Assembly (NCBI GenBank): GCA_965218205.1
Contig: OZ244590.1
Span: forward strand, 1,674,001-1,738,000
DNA from: CBDDCA01 sp965218205
Lineage (GTDB): Bacteria; Spirochaetota; Spirochaetia; WTKD01; G963693115
DNA length: 64,000 nucleotides
Direction: 5' to 3'
Positions 9,038 to 19,805 of the stretch are shown one piece after another. A program made the translations under genes and the position numbers. The notes under the pieces were generated by a model that saw nothing but the letters and a program-made list of their open reading frames with translations, was not told the origin of the DNA and ran no database searches. How positions within the stretch are numbered: position 1 is the first letter of the stretch; each line of letters starts with the position of its first letter.

Positions 9038-10375
9038 CTACGCTACCTGCTTTGCAATATCTACCAGTACCTCTGCACTCTTCTCTCCTGCTCTCCCTAT
9101 ATTGCATACAGCGTTATCTCTCAATGCCTGTATTGATGCTATGTACTGCTTTCGAGATGCTATAGTAGAATCAACAAGAGAAGGCAGTTTCTGTATTTCG
9201 TCTGAGTGTATTACTGCCCCAAGCTGTTCAAGAACATCTAGCTCCCAAGCGTTCCATGGAATGTCATTTCCTTCCATACCTAACAACACAGGGTGCGTGT
9301 TATGAGTAATGACAGGTTTTTCAAAAATAAAAGCAAAATCAAAAATGATACCACTCCTATCAGAGATCAATACATCAGCACTCTGTAAAGAAGCAAAGTT
9401 ATCGGCATTCATGTCCCATGTGATATTCGTATATTCCTTAAATGTATGTTGCAAGTGTTCTATGAAATCACTTTCAACGAGTATACTCTGCGGATGAGGA
9501 CGAATAATAATAGCATAATTACTCTCTACAAGCGACCGAAGCATCGTTTCTCCACATACATTGAGTAGGCTTGATTGTCCCCATGTAGGAGCTACGAGTA
9601 CAGTAGCTTGATGTTCTGTATCTTCTTTTCTTTGAGTATCATCTGTCTCACTATTATTTTTACGATTCCATAGCTCATCCATGTATGTACAGCCAACGAG
9701 ATAACTTTGCTTTTTATGAGTATTACGTAGCTCTTCAAGATGACGCAAAGATTTTTCCTGATGAGTACCACTCAATAGTAATGAATCATAAAAATCAAAT
9801 GCAAACAATTTATACAAATGGAGATCGGTAGGAGCATGAATAATATGAGCATAATGCTTTACTTGTTTTGATCGACGAATTTGCAATACATCAAGATTAG
9901 GGGTAGTTAAGGCACATACATCTGCTTTCAATAAATTCAAATGAAAAAATGCCTTGTTCCCTTTTCCTATATACTTTGTGTGTACCATATCCGATTCAAA
10001 TGTAAGTCCAGGATCTTCTTTATCAGAGCTAAGGTAGGTACATGAAATTCCTTGCGAATGAAACGCACGGAGTATGGGAGCAAAAGTATTCCAGTACTGT
10101 CCTCCCTCACTATAGAACACAATAGATTGAGTTGCTGTCACGCTTACATCAATATCCTCTTTTTTACGAAATATTCCACGTATCATCATGAAAGAGGTAT
10201 ACCATACACTGCGTATAACAAATATCAAAGTAGATACTATGCCAACTACAACAGCGAGCAACATACTTCCTGTTCCAGGATCAAGGTACGCATACAAGGG
10301 CTGTGTATACACCAGCAAAAACATAAAAATAGCTATTACTCTATACTGTGTAAAAATTTTCTTCTTCATATACAA
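9038..10375 (-). CDS. CDP-glycerol glycerophosphotransferase-family protein (TagB/TagF type)
   Basis: The protein has 445 residues. An N-terminal hydrophobic segment leads to 'AYLDPGTGSMLL', and a second membrane segment spans about residues 37-62. The cytosolic remainder matches the Glyphos_transf family (PF04464), with 'HAPTDLHLYK', 'IIRPHPQS' and the late motif 'SDRSGIIFDFAFIFEKPVI'. Such enzymes transfer glycerol- or ribitol-phosphate from the CDP-linked donor to a lipid or glycan acceptor at the inner face of the membrane. The start is either the TTG at 10375, 7 nt after AAGGAG, or the ATG at 10369, 13 nt after it. It follows the fifth YidC-phosphotransferase gene by 16 nt and is probably co-transcribed. 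The substrate is not known. Confidence 0.85.
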   Translation of the reverse strand: MYMKKKIFTQYRVIAIFMFLLVYTQPLYAYLDPGTGSMLLAVVVGIVSTLIFVIRSVWYTSFMMIRGIFRKKEDIDVSVTATQSIVFYSEGGQYWNTFAPILRAFHSQGISCTYLSSDKEDPGLTFESDMVHTKYIGKGNKAFFHLNLLKADVCALTTPNLDVLQIRRSKQVKHYAHIIHAPTDLHLYKLFAFDFYDSLLLSGTHQEKSLRHLEELRNTHKKQSYLVGCTYMDELWNRKNNSETDDTQRKEDTEHQATVLVAPTWGQSSLLNVCGETMLRSLVESNYAIIIRPHPQSILVESDFIEHLQHTFKEYTNITWDMNADNFASLQSADVLISDRSGIIFDFAFIFEKPVITHNTHPVLLGMEGNDIPWNAWELDVLEQLGAVIHSDEIQKLPSLVDSTIASRKQYIASIQALRDNAVCNIGRAGEKSAEVLVDIAKQVA

Positions 10376-10391
10376 TAGTATACTCCTTTTG

Positions 10392-13300
10392 TTATTTTAC
10401 TTTTTTCCAATTCTTTTGTTCAAACATAGTATCTGTTACTATATATTTATCTTTTATTGGAAAAGAATTTTTTGTCCGTAGCATTTCTTCCCAGCCCAAC
10501 AAGGGGGTTATGTAGCTCACAAGCTCTCTGCCTTCCTGTTGTCCTTGTGTAGGATCTGGTATTATTGTATTGGGACGACTAAAATCTTCAATGCCATGAA
10601 AAGCAATGCTTGCTGTATCGGCATTACTCATAAAACGATTATCAATGCTAAGAGAATCGGTAGCACCAATGTCTTTTACCATAAGTAGTGCATGTAATAA
10701 AAAAAATACATCCTCTCCTTTACGTCCAAATGAAATAGGAGCAACATTGTTGATATTCATAGGATCACTTTGTCCTGTTGTTGAATGATCAGAAACAAGT
10801 ATTATTTTCGTATTATCGTATATATCATTTTCTTTCATCCAACGAAACCATGTGCCAAGTGACATGAGTGTACATTTCAAAGCATCATAGATGCCACCAT
10901 CTTTAGCATCTGGAGTTTCATAGTATAAAACCTTACAATCAGGGCCTAAGCTATACGGAGAATGAGTAATATTAGTATGTAAAAATGTAAATGTCCCATG
11001 TTGCTCTTGCGCTTTAACTTGCTGTTCATCTCTTATATTTGATAGATATGAAAGTGAATCTACAAAAGACCAATCTCTTAATGTTGAGAAATATGCATCA
11101 CGATAGCTTTTTTGTAAAAGGCCATGCCATTTTTCATCATCATATATCATTCTTCTAAAAGTAATAGGAACAGAACGGAGTAAACTTGCTAATAGAAACA
11201 AGGAAGTTTTTTCTCTTGTTGTTTTTGCAACTAATGCAGTACTACGCGATATAACACTATCATAGAGTTGTTTTTGTTCAGGATGCCTTTCTAACCAAGG
11301 GTTTTGATAACTTTCAATTATTTCATTTTTTTCTAGACATGTTACCTTTTTTTTACGAACACCAGCACAGCCCTCATTTTGCTCCTTTCCATAGAAAGAA
11401 AGAGCAAAATATCCCACCTGATACTTATAAGATTGAAATGTATCTATCATGGTATCATGAGCAGCAGTAAACTTTTGTGCTACATTCTTCCCTTCTATAG
11501 CTACTATATTCTCAGGAGTAAACTGCCACCCTCCCATCATTGAGGGCTTGCTTGCAGTGGTATTATTGCCAATACTAAGGGTATTAGGATACCATGTAAA
11601 ACCACGGTACATTTCCGCTAACTGTGGAACTTGCTCTAACACACGTTGTACTAATCCTCCATTTGCCATATCCAATAAAATAACTATTATGTTCCGTTTC
11701 TCTTTTGAAAAAGAGAGTAACTGAGAAGGAAATGTTTCTGCTATTGTTGTATTGCTCTCCTCATCCTTTCCTTGCAATACTATAGATGTATTTTCTCTGC
11801 CCATATACCATCTACTAAAATCTATAATTCTTACTAATACCAATCCCAAACACAGCGTTGCTACAATACTTATTATCCCTATCTTTTCCATCACTACACG
11901 ATACAGCACCAGTATAAATACAGTAAGAGCAATCCCTTCTGCTATATACATAAAAACAGTCAAAGTCAATCTTTCTGGAAAAAACAATATAAAGTGATCC
12001 ATTTTCCCCATATCAAAAGGAACAAATACACTGTACAATAATAACAAACCTAATACAAGTATACAGATAAATGCTACCTGTCGTTTTATTCTCTGTGGAG
12101 CGATCATATACAATAGTACAGGAGCTACTATCATCCCTAGCATAATCCATATTGTATTTTTTACTATATCTGTAAACAGTATCCTCACATCATCAGGAGA
12201 GCTCCTATATAATTCTGCTGGAAGCTGTATGCATATAAGCAATGCTACTGTTATGCTTAGCACTAACAAGGTATATATTGCCCATTTTTGTTTTCTTTGA
12301 TATATTCTTTTTACTGAAGCACCTTGCTTTTTTTTAGTAGTAAAAACTGCCAAAGATACAAAATACGGAAATAGTACTCCATTCATACTTACGAGTAATG
12401 CGAGTGATACTAATTTTATAATATATACACTTCTCGTTATATCTTCATCTGGTATATACATATAATAGAATAGCAACAGCAGACCAATACTCATGCTTAT
12501 ACAAAAAAGCATTCCCATTATATTTTTCTTTCTCTTGCTTTTGGTATTCTTACAGTATGATAATAGTAATATACAAGCACTCACTACCAATATTGTTATA
12601 GCTATTCCCAAAATTGTATTAGGCACTGCCAGTCTTAAATGCCCTTCTGGTATCAATACAAAGGACAAACATATGTACCCTGCAAATATCCATGCAATGA
12701 CAATAGTGCTCACTACTTTCTTATCATTCTCTATAAAAGATGTTATTTTTTGTCTTATAATGTGATAGGTACTCTCTTGCTTTATGCTATCATTTTGCTG
12801 TACATTTTGTTGCAATCGATGTGCTAATACTATATTCTTTAGCAGTGTAAACACATTGTTACAAGTCCAGTACAGCACTAATCCTGATGGCATAGCGTAC
12901 AACAACACAAAAAATATCAATGCCATATTCCATGCTGATACCAACGATTTCGGATCTACTCTTCGTGTGTACACATTTGCTGCCATGATATTTATTGCAG
13001 TCATAATAAAAGGAAGCACATTGATACGATAGCGACCAAATGGAAGCAATGCATCTGCTTTTGACAGATCTTCAATGAATAAAAACGACATTCCTTCTAG
13101 TGCAGTAAAATCCCTTAACATATGATATACCGCAAAGAAAAATGGTATTTGTATAAGCAACGAGCCTATAGACCGTAAGCCCATCACAGGATGATACTTA
13201 TGCAGCCGATACAAACTTTGTATCATCATAAACCGCTCTTGTCCTTGAAAGCTCTGCTTAATTTCATCTAACTTTGCCTGCATGGACTGTCGCTGTAATA

Positions 13301-13466
13301 ATTCCTTTTTTTGTAAGCGTTCTGCTATCATATACACAGGCAACAATAGAAGAGAAATAAAAACACTTAACAGAACAATAGCATATCCATAATTATGCGA
13401 AAATTGATACAAGAATAGAAAGACATACTCTAAAAAAGACTCCAGAGGAGAAAAAAACGAGAGCAT
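10392..13466 (-). CDS. YidC/Oxa1-like domain fused to EptA/LtaS-type phosphotransferase, copy 5 (most divergent)
   Basis: The protein has 1,024 residues. Residues 1 to about 220 form a YidC/Oxa1 core without the large periplasmic domain. It has TM1 'NYGYAIVLLSVFI', the charged 'LQKKELLQRQSMQAKLDEIKQ' hairpin region, 'QIPFFFAVYHMLRD' and the late 'MPSGLVLYWTCNN'. The groove arginine of YidC is Ser38 here. About eight further membrane segments span residues 240-590. The rest is an extracytoplasmic alkaline-phosphatase-superfamily domain: 'LLDMANGG', a candidate nucleophile Thr636 in 'NNTTASKPSMMGGW', 'HTNITHSPY', and metal ligands Asp893-His894 in 'VSDHS'. It is the last of five copies, 4 nt after copy 4. 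Its YidC part is nearly identical to the others while its catalytic half has diverged. It is probably a transferase of a phospho-substituent to surface glycans, by inference. Confidence 0.85.
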   Translation of the reverse strand: MLSFFSPLESFLEYVFLFLYQFSHNYGYAIVLLSVFISLLLLPVYMIAERLQKKELLQRQSMQAKLDEIKQSFQGQERFMMIQSLYRLHKYHPVMGLRSIGSLLIQIPFFFAVYHMLRDFTALEGMSFLFIEDLSKADALLPFGRYRINVLPFIMTAINIMAANVYTRRVDPKSLVSAWNMALIFFVLLYAMPSGLVLYWTCNNVFTLLKNIVLAHRLQQNVQQNDSIKQESTYHIIRQKITSFIENDKKVVSTIVIAWIFAGYICLSFVLIPEGHLRLAVPNTILGIAITILVVSACILLLSYCKNTKSKRKKNIMGMLFCISMSIGLLLLFYYMYIPDEDITRSVYIIKLVSLALLVSMNGVLFPYFVSLAVFTTKKKQGASVKRIYQRKQKWAIYTLLVLSITVALLICIQLPAELYRSSPDDVRILFTDIVKNTIWIMLGMIVAPVLLYMIAPQRIKRQVAFICILVLGLLLLYSVFVPFDMGKMDHFILFFPERLTLTVFMYIAEGIALTVFILVLYRVVMEKIGIISIVATLCLGLVLVRIIDFSRWYMGRENTSIVLQGKDEESNTTIAETFPSQLLSFSKEKRNIIVILLDMANGGLVQRVLEQVPQLAEMYRGFTWYPNTLSIGNNTTASKPSMMGGWQFTPENIVAIEGKNVAQKFTAAHDTMIDTFQSYKYQVGYFALSFYGKEQNEGCAGVRKKKVTCLEKNEIIESYQNPWLERHPEQKQLYDSVISRSTALVAKTTREKTSLFLLASLLRSVPITFRRMIYDDEKWHGLLQKSYRDAYFSTLRDWSFVDSLSYLSNIRDEQQVKAQEQHGTFTFLHTNITHSPYSLGPDCKVLYYETPDAKDGGIYDALKCTLMSLGTWFRWMKENDIYDNTKIILVSDHSTTGQSDPMNINNVAPISFGRKGEDVFFLLHALLMVKDIGATDSLSIDNRFMSNADTASIAFHGIEDFSRPNTIIPDPTQGQQEGRELVSYITPLLGWEEMLRTKNSFPIKDKYIVTDTMFEQKNWKKVK

Positions 13467-13470
13467 AGTA

Positions 13471-16400
13471 TTATTGTACCTTGTTCCAATTCTTTAGTTC
13501 AAATATAGTATCAGTAACTGTATATTTATTTTTTATCTTAAATTGTTTCTTCTCTTTTACCAAATCTGCCCAATTATAAAAATCAGTATGATATATTGGC
13601 ACTGTTCTATCAGGCACTAATTGCTTTGCATAATCAACTTTGTCAAAGGCGTGTGCATCACGGGGAGAAACATATCCCTCTATGCTATGGTACATCATTG
13701 CTGCTGTATCAACATTACTCATCAATCTTGTATCTATACTAAATGTGCTATTTTGATTAAAATCTTTTACTAATAACAGAGCATGTGCACGAGTAAACAC
13801 ATGTGGATAATCTATCCCTAATAACTCAGAGCTTATGTTATTACTATTCATATAATCACTATAAAAATTACCTCCATGATCAGATACTATAATGATTTTT
13901 GTATTATCATATACATTATGCTCCTGCAACCATGTAAACCACTGTGTGAGTGACTCTATGCTACATCGAAAGGAAAAATACGCAGAGTTTCCAGCATAGT
14001 TATTCTTTACATTTTCATCAGGAAATTCCTTATTTTGTAACCTACAGTGTTTATCAAGAGCATATGGTTGATGAGTAACAGAATTGTGTATAAATGTAAA
14101 TGTTCCTGAAATGTCCTCCATTGGATATGTTTCCCTATCATCTTCTAAACGAGAAGAAGTACTTTGTAAAGAATCAAGCACTGCCCATTCTTTTATTGCA
14201 TGCCTATATCCAATTTGATTCTTAAATTCAGAGTCACTCAAATTCCAATTTCCAAGATCATATACTGCATATTTCATCATCACAGGCACTGAGCGTAGTA
14301 CCCCTGTCAATATCAGTAGTACAATATTTCTCTCTGAAAGAGAAATGTCTGTTTCTTTCTGCTGTTCTCTATTATTCTGTTTCCAGTAACTCACAAAAGA
14401 ATCATCCCAGTAATCAAGACAGGCAATATTCTGCTTTTCCAGATCCTTACACTGAGCATACTGTCCCTTATAGTACAAGCTACCAGTCATTCGTATCAGA
14501 TAATTATATCGCTTAAAGAGAGAAAACATAGTATCATAGGCTCCCACTACTTTTTCCGCAAGATTGTCCCCTTTAATATCAACAATATTTTCAGGAATAT
14601 AGTTCCAGCCTGCCATCATAGCTGGCACACTTGTACTTGTATAGGCAGAAACACTGAGCGTATTAGGATACCATGTAAATCCTTTTAAGCGTTCTTTTAT
14701 ACTAGGTCTCTCATCTAAGATCCGCTGCATATCACCACCATTTGCCATATCAAGCAACACCATCACTATATTTTGCTTTGTAGCAGAAAAAGAAAATAAA
14801 CGATCAGCAATACGAGGAACAGAAACATCTTGCGTATCTCCACTCTCCACTCCTGATGAGGCATCTTGCTTGTATACCTCCGATATTCGTGCTACCACAG
14901 CATCATTTTGCAACCACAGCCCAAAATCAACTAGCATGTATATAAACAGTCCATTGACTGCCACTAACACAGTAATTATTATTTTTCTATTGTTACTATT
15001 CTTTAAAAAAGAAAATATCCAAAAGCAAAAACATATCAGAGCTATCCCCTCTAATACATATATACTAGCACGAGGCGAAAGAGATTGCGGTGACATTAAA
15101 ATAAAATGATCAAGCCCTCCTATATCAAAAGGAACAACTAACGCGTATAATAATACTACAGACGATAGCACAAGTACGACATAACTCACGTAGCTCTTTA
15201 CTCTATACGGACAGCATATCCATATGAGCATAGGAATAACTATACTTGCTATAATATACGGCAACACATATATCAGCACAGCAGTAAACGACACAGATAC
15301 AGACACAGGATCACTTTTATATATCTCTGCAGGCAACACTAAAAAAATAAGCAAAATAACAGCACTACTGCTTGCTAGCAGGATATACCACCACTGTCTT
15401 AGTTCTGCTTTCCTTTTAATAAGCATAGTAGGAGTCTTTGCATGTATACCTGTAGACCGTAAACGATATAACACAGACACCACATAAGGAAACAGCACTG
15501 CATTAGGAATAATCATCATAGCAAAGGCACTTAGCTTAAACAGTATAGCATCCCTATCTATCATAAACACTGGAAGCTGAATATAATAATACATCATAGC
15601 AGCTCCAATTACCATGCATACAACACTCCCAACAAAGAGGCTATACTTTACAATAGAAGTACTATACATACGAGGAGCATTCTTAGTATCATGCTGGAAC
15701 TTTTTCCTATATATCTGCTTTCGATAAAAATACAACAAAAGCATACTTTCACTTATTACCAGTGCAACGATAGCAATCCCTAACAAAGTATTGGGCATTT
15801 CCCCCATCAACCTGTCTACCAAACGAAATATATACGCAAGCACTAAATAGCCACCGAACAACCACAGAAAGAATACCACTTTCATCACTTTTATGTCATT
15901 CTCTATAAACATGAGTAACTTCTTTTTTATAATCTGCCAAGCACTCTCTTCCTTGCCTTTGTTCTTTTGTAAACGAAACGATAACACAACATTCTTTAGC
16001 AGTGTAAACATATTGTTACAAGTCCAGTACAGCACTAATCCCGATGGCATAGCGTATAACAACACAAAAAATATCAATGCCATATTCCATGCTGATACCA
16101 ACGATTTTGGATCTACTCTTCGTGTGTACACATTTGCTGCCATGATATTTATTGCAGTCATAATGAAAGGAAGCACATTGATACGATAGCGACCAAATGG
16201 AAACAATGCATCTGCTTTTGACAGATCTTCAATGAATAAAAACGACATTCCTTCCAGTGCAGTAAAATCCCTTAACATATGATATGCTGCAAAGAAAAAT
16301 GGTATTTGTATAAGCAACGAGCCTATAGACCGTAAGCCCAGCACAGGATGATACTTATGCAGCCGATACAAACTTTGTATCATCATAAACTGCTCTTGTC

Positions 16401-16623
16401 CTTGAAAGCCCTGCTTAATTTCATCTAACTTTGCCTGCATGGACTGTCGCTGTAATAATTCCTTTTTTTGTAAGCGTTCTGCCAGCATATACACAGGCAA
16501 CAATAGAAGAGAAATAAAAACACTTAACAGAACAATAGCATATCCATAATTATGTGAAAGTTGATACAAGAATAGAAAGACATATTCTAAAAAAGACTCC
16601 AGAGAAGAAAGAAATGATGCCAT
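13471..16623 (-). CDS. YidC/Oxa1-like domain fused to EptA/LtaS-type phosphotransferase, copy 4
   Basis: The protein has 1,050 residues with the shared plan. The YidC core fills the first 220 residues, with Ser in place of the groove arginine. A polytopic middle follows, then an extracytoplasmic phosphotransferase domain. The catalytic-type residues are Thr662 in 'AYTSTSVPAMMAGW', 'HNSVTHQPYALDKHC' with the substrate-side histidines, and Asp915-His916 in 'VSDHGG'. Conserved cysteines ('KHCRLQ', 'FRCSIES') suggest a disulfide in the exported domain. It starts MASFLSSLE, whereas copies 2, 3 and 5 start MLSFFS, a small 5' difference. It lies 4 nt after copy 3 and 4 nt before copy 5, so translation is probably coupled. 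Confidence 0.85.
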   Translation of the reverse strand: MASFLSSLESFLEYVFLFLYQLSHNYGYAIVLLSVFISLLLLPVYMLAERLQKKELLQRQSMQAKLDEIKQGFQGQEQFMMIQSLYRLHKYHPVLGLRSIGSLLIQIPFFFAAYHMLRDFTALEGMSFLFIEDLSKADALFPFGRYRINVLPFIMTAINIMAANVYTRRVDPKSLVSAWNMALIFFVLLYAMPSGLVLYWTCNNMFTLLKNVVLSFRLQKNKGKEESAWQIIKKKLLMFIENDIKVMKVVFFLWLFGGYLVLAYIFRLVDRLMGEMPNTLLGIAIVALVISESMLLLYFYRKQIYRKKFQHDTKNAPRMYSTSIVKYSLFVGSVVCMVIGAAMMYYYIQLPVFMIDRDAILFKLSAFAMMIIPNAVLFPYVVSVLYRLRSTGIHAKTPTMLIKRKAELRQWWYILLASSSAVILLIFLVLPAEIYKSDPVSVSVSFTAVLIYVLPYIIASIVIPMLIWICCPYRVKSYVSYVVLVLSSVVLLYALVVPFDIGGLDHFILMSPQSLSPRASIYVLEGIALICFCFWIFSFLKNSNNRKIIITVLVAVNGLFIYMLVDFGLWLQNDAVVARISEVYKQDASSGVESGDTQDVSVPRIADRLFSFSATKQNIVMVLLDMANGGDMQRILDERPSIKERLKGFTWYPNTLSVSAYTSTSVPAMMAGWNYIPENIVDIKGDNLAEKVVGAYDTMFSLFKRYNYLIRMTGSLYYKGQYAQCKDLEKQNIACLDYWDDSFVSYWKQNNREQQKETDISLSERNIVLLILTGVLRSVPVMMKYAVYDLGNWNLSDSEFKNQIGYRHAIKEWAVLDSLQSTSSRLEDDRETYPMEDISGTFTFIHNSVTHQPYALDKHCRLQNKEFPDENVKNNYAGNSAYFSFRCSIESLTQWFTWLQEHNVYDNTKIIIVSDHGGNFYSDYMNSNNISSELLGIDYPHVFTRAHALLLVKDFNQNSTFSIDTRLMSNVDTAAMMYHSIEGYVSPRDAHAFDKVDYAKQLVPDRTVPIYHTDFYNWADLVKEKKQFKIKNKYTVTDTIFELKNWNKVQ

Positions 16624-16627
16624 ACTA

Positions 16628-19600
16628 TTATTGTACCTTGTTCCAATTCTTTAGTTCAAATATAGTATCGCTAACGGTATATTTATTTTTTATCTTAAAT
16701 TGTTTCTTCTCTTTTACCAAATCTACCCAATTATAAAAATCAGTATGATATATTGGCACTGTTCTATCAGGCACTAATTGCTTTGCATAATCAACTTTAT
16801 CAAAGGCGTGTGCATCACGGGGAGAAACATATCCCTCTATGCTATGGTACATCATTGCTGCTGTATCAGCATTACTCATCAATCTTGTATCTATACTAAA
16901 CGCATTGTTTTGATTAAAATCTTTTACTAATAACAGAGCATGTGCACGGGTAAACATATATGGATAATCTATCCCTAATAACTCAGAGCTTATGTTATTA
17001 CTATTCATATAATCACTATAAAAATGATTTCCATGATCAGATACTATAATGATCTTTGTATTATCATACATAGCATGCTCCTGTAACCATGCAAACCATT
17101 GTGTGAATGATTCTATGCTACATCGAAGAGAAAAATAGGCAGAGTTTCCAGCATAGTTATTTTCTATATTTTCATCAGGAAATTCCTCACTTTGTAACAC
17201 ACAGTGTTTATCAAGAGCATACGGGGAATGAGTAATATTACTGTGTATAAATGTAAATGTTCCTGCACTGTCCTCCATCGAATATGTTCCTCTATCATCA
17301 TCTTCTAAACGAGAAGAAGCACTTCGTAAAGAATCAAGTACTGACCACTCTTTTATTGCCCACCAATATGCGTCTTTATTCTTAAATTCAGAGGTATTTA
17401 TATTCCAATTTCCATGATCATATATCACATTTTTCATCATCACGGGCACTGAGCGTAGTATCCCTGTCATTATCAATAACGAAATAGTTCTCTCTGAGAA
17501 AGACATAGTTTTTACATGTTGTTCTCTATTATTCTGTCTCCAATAACTTACAAGAGAATCATCCCGATAATCAAGGCAAGCAATATTCTGCTTTTCCAGA
17601 TCATTACATTGAGCCTTATCTCCTCCATAGTATGATACACCAGTCATTCGTATCAAATACTTATATCGCTTAAAGCGAGAAAACATAGTATCGTATGCTC
17701 CCACTACTTTTTCTGCAAGATTTTCCCCTTTAACATAAACAATATTTTCAGGAGCATAGTTCCAACCTGCCATCATAGCTGGTTTACTTGTGCTCGTATA
17801 GGTAGAAACACTGAGCGTATTAGGATACCAAGTAAACCCTTTTAAGCGTTCTTTTATACTAGGTCTCTCATCTAAGATCCGCTGCATATCACCACCATTT
17901 GCCATATCAAGCAACACCACCACTATATTTTGCTTTGTAGAAGAAAAAGAAAATAAACGATCAGCAATACGAGGAACAGAAACATCTTGCGTATCTCCAT
18001 TCTCCACTCCCGATGTAGAATCTTGCTTTTGTGCATCTGATACCCGTGCTACCACAGCATCATTTTGCAACCACAGCCCAAAATCAACTAGCATGTACAT
18101 AAACACTCCATTGACTGCCACTAACACAGTAATTATTATTTTTCTATTGTTACTATTCTTTAAAAAAGAAAATATCCAAAAGCAAAAATATATCAGAGCC
18201 ATACCCTCTAACACATATATACTAGCACGAGGCAAAAGAGATCGCGGTGACATTAAAATAAAATGATCAAGTCCTCCTATATCAAAAGGAACAACCAATG
18301 CGTATAATAATACTACAGACGATAGCACAAGTACGACATAGCTCACGTAGCTCTTTACTCTATACGGACAGCATATCCATATGAGCATAGGAACAACTAT
18401 GCTTGCTATACCATAGGGCAATACATATATCAGCACAGCAGTAAACGACACAGATACAAACACAGGATCGCTTTTATATATCTCTGCAGGCAACACTAAA
18501 AAAATAAGCAATGCAACAGCACTACTGCTTGCTAGCAGGATATACCACCACTGTCTTAGTTCTGCTTTCTTTTTAAGAAGGACAGCAGAGGGCTTTGTAT
18601 ATGTATGCGATAAACGATATAACACAGACACCACATAAGGAAACAGCACTGCGTTAGGAATAATCATCATAGAAAAGGCACTTAGCTTAAACAGTATAGC
18701 ATCCCTATCTATCATAAACACTGGAAGCTGAATATAATAATACATCATAGCAGCTCCAATTACCATGCATACAACACTCCCAAAAAAGAGGCTATACTTT
18801 ACAATAGAAGTACTATACATACGAGGAACATTCTTAGTATCATAGTGTTTAGTATCATGCTGGAATGTTTTTTGTAACTTTTCCTTATATATCTGCTTTC
18901 GATAAAAATACAACAAAAGCATACTTTCACTTATCACCAGTGCAACGATAGCAATGCCTAACAAAGTATTGGGTACTTCCCCTCTTAATCTGTTTATTAA
19001 ACGGAGCACATACGCAAGCACTAAATACCCACCGAACAACCACAGAAAGAATACCACTTTCATCACTTTTATGTCATTCTCTATAAACACAAGTAACTTC
19101 TTTTTTATAATCTGCCAAGCACTCTCTTCCTTATCTTTATTCTTTTGTAAACGAAGCGACAACACAACATTTTTTACGAAAGCAAACACATTATTACAGG
19201 TCCAGTACAGCACTAATCCCGATGGCATAGCGTACAACAACACAAAAAATATCAATGCTATATTCCATGCTGATACCAACGATTTTGGATCTACTCTTCG
19301 TGTGTACACATTTGCTGCCATAATATTTATTGCAGTCATAATAAAGGGAAGCACATTGATACGATAGCGACCAAATGGAAACAATGCATCTGCTTTTGAC
19401 AGATCTTCAATGAATAAAAACGACATTCCTTCCAGTGCAGTAAAATCCCTTAACATATGATATGCCGCAAAGAAAAACGGTATTTGTATAAGCAACGAGC
19501 CTATAGACCGTAAGCCCAGCACCGGATGATACTTATGCAGCCGATACAAACTTTGTATCATCATAAACTGCTCTTGTCCTTGAAAGCCCTGCTTAATTTC

Positions 19601-19801
19601 ATCTAACTTTGCCTGCATGGACTGTCGCTGTAATAATTCCTTCTTTTGTAAGCGTTCTGCCAGCATATACACAGGCAACAATAGAAGAGAAATAAAAACA
19701 CTTAACAGAACAATAGCATATCCATAATTATGCGAAAATTGATACAAGAATAGAAAGATATACTCTAAAAAAGACTCCAGAGGAGAAAAAAACGAGAGCA
19801 T
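16628..19801 (-). CDS. YidC/Oxa1-like domain fused to EptA/LtaS-type phosphotransferase, copy 3
   Basis: The protein has 1,057 residues with the same domain order as its neighbours. The nucleophile candidate is Thr669 in 'TYTSTSKPAMMAGW', and the metal pair is Asp922-His923 in 'VSDHGNH', where copies 1, 2 and 4 have a second Gly. 'HSNITHSPYALDKHC' and the paired cysteines are kept. The groove arginine of YidC is replaced by Ser. The 5' 60 bases match copy 5 more closely than the flanking copies 2 and 4, a mosaic pattern expected from recombination between copies. It is read as part of one transcript from 26190 to at least 9038. Confidence 0.85.
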   Translation of the reverse strand: MLSFFSPLESFLEYIFLFLYQFSHNYGYAIVLLSVFISLLLLPVYMLAERLQKKELLQRQSMQAKLDEIKQGFQGQEQFMMIQSLYRLHKYHPVLGLRSIGSLLIQIPFFFAAYHMLRDFTALEGMSFLFIEDLSKADALFPFGRYRINVLPFIMTAINIMAANVYTRRVDPKSLVSAWNIALIFFVLLYAMPSGLVLYWTCNNVFAFVKNVVLSLRLQKNKDKEESAWQIIKKKLLVFIENDIKVMKVVFFLWLFGGYLVLAYVLRLINRLRGEVPNTLLGIAIVALVISESMLLLYFYRKQIYKEKLQKTFQHDTKHYDTKNVPRMYSTSIVKYSLFFGSVVCMVIGAAMMYYYIQLPVFMIDRDAILFKLSAFSMMIIPNAVLFPYVVSVLYRLSHTYTKPSAVLLKKKAELRQWWYILLASSSAVALLIFLVLPAEIYKSDPVFVSVSFTAVLIYVLPYGIASIVVPMLIWICCPYRVKSYVSYVVLVLSSVVLLYALVVPFDIGGLDHFILMSPRSLLPRASIYVLEGMALIYFCFWIFSFLKNSNNRKIIITVLVAVNGVFMYMLVDFGLWLQNDAVVARVSDAQKQDSTSGVENGDTQDVSVPRIADRLFSFSSTKQNIVVVLLDMANGGDMQRILDERPSIKERLKGFTWYPNTLSVSTYTSTSKPAMMAGWNYAPENIVYVKGENLAEKVVGAYDTMFSRFKRYKYLIRMTGVSYYGGDKAQCNDLEKQNIACLDYRDDSLVSYWRQNNREQHVKTMSFSERTISLLIMTGILRSVPVMMKNVIYDHGNWNINTSEFKNKDAYWWAIKEWSVLDSLRSASSRLEDDDRGTYSMEDSAGTFTFIHSNITHSPYALDKHCVLQSEEFPDENIENNYAGNSAYFSLRCSIESFTQWFAWLQEHAMYDNTKIIIVSDHGNHFYSDYMNSNNISSELLGIDYPYMFTRAHALLLVKDFNQNNAFSIDTRLMSNADTAAMMYHSIEGYVSPRDAHAFDKVDYAKQLVPDRTVPIYHTDFYNWVDLVKEKKQFKIKNKYTVSDTIFELKNWNKVQ

Positions 19802-19805
19802 AGTA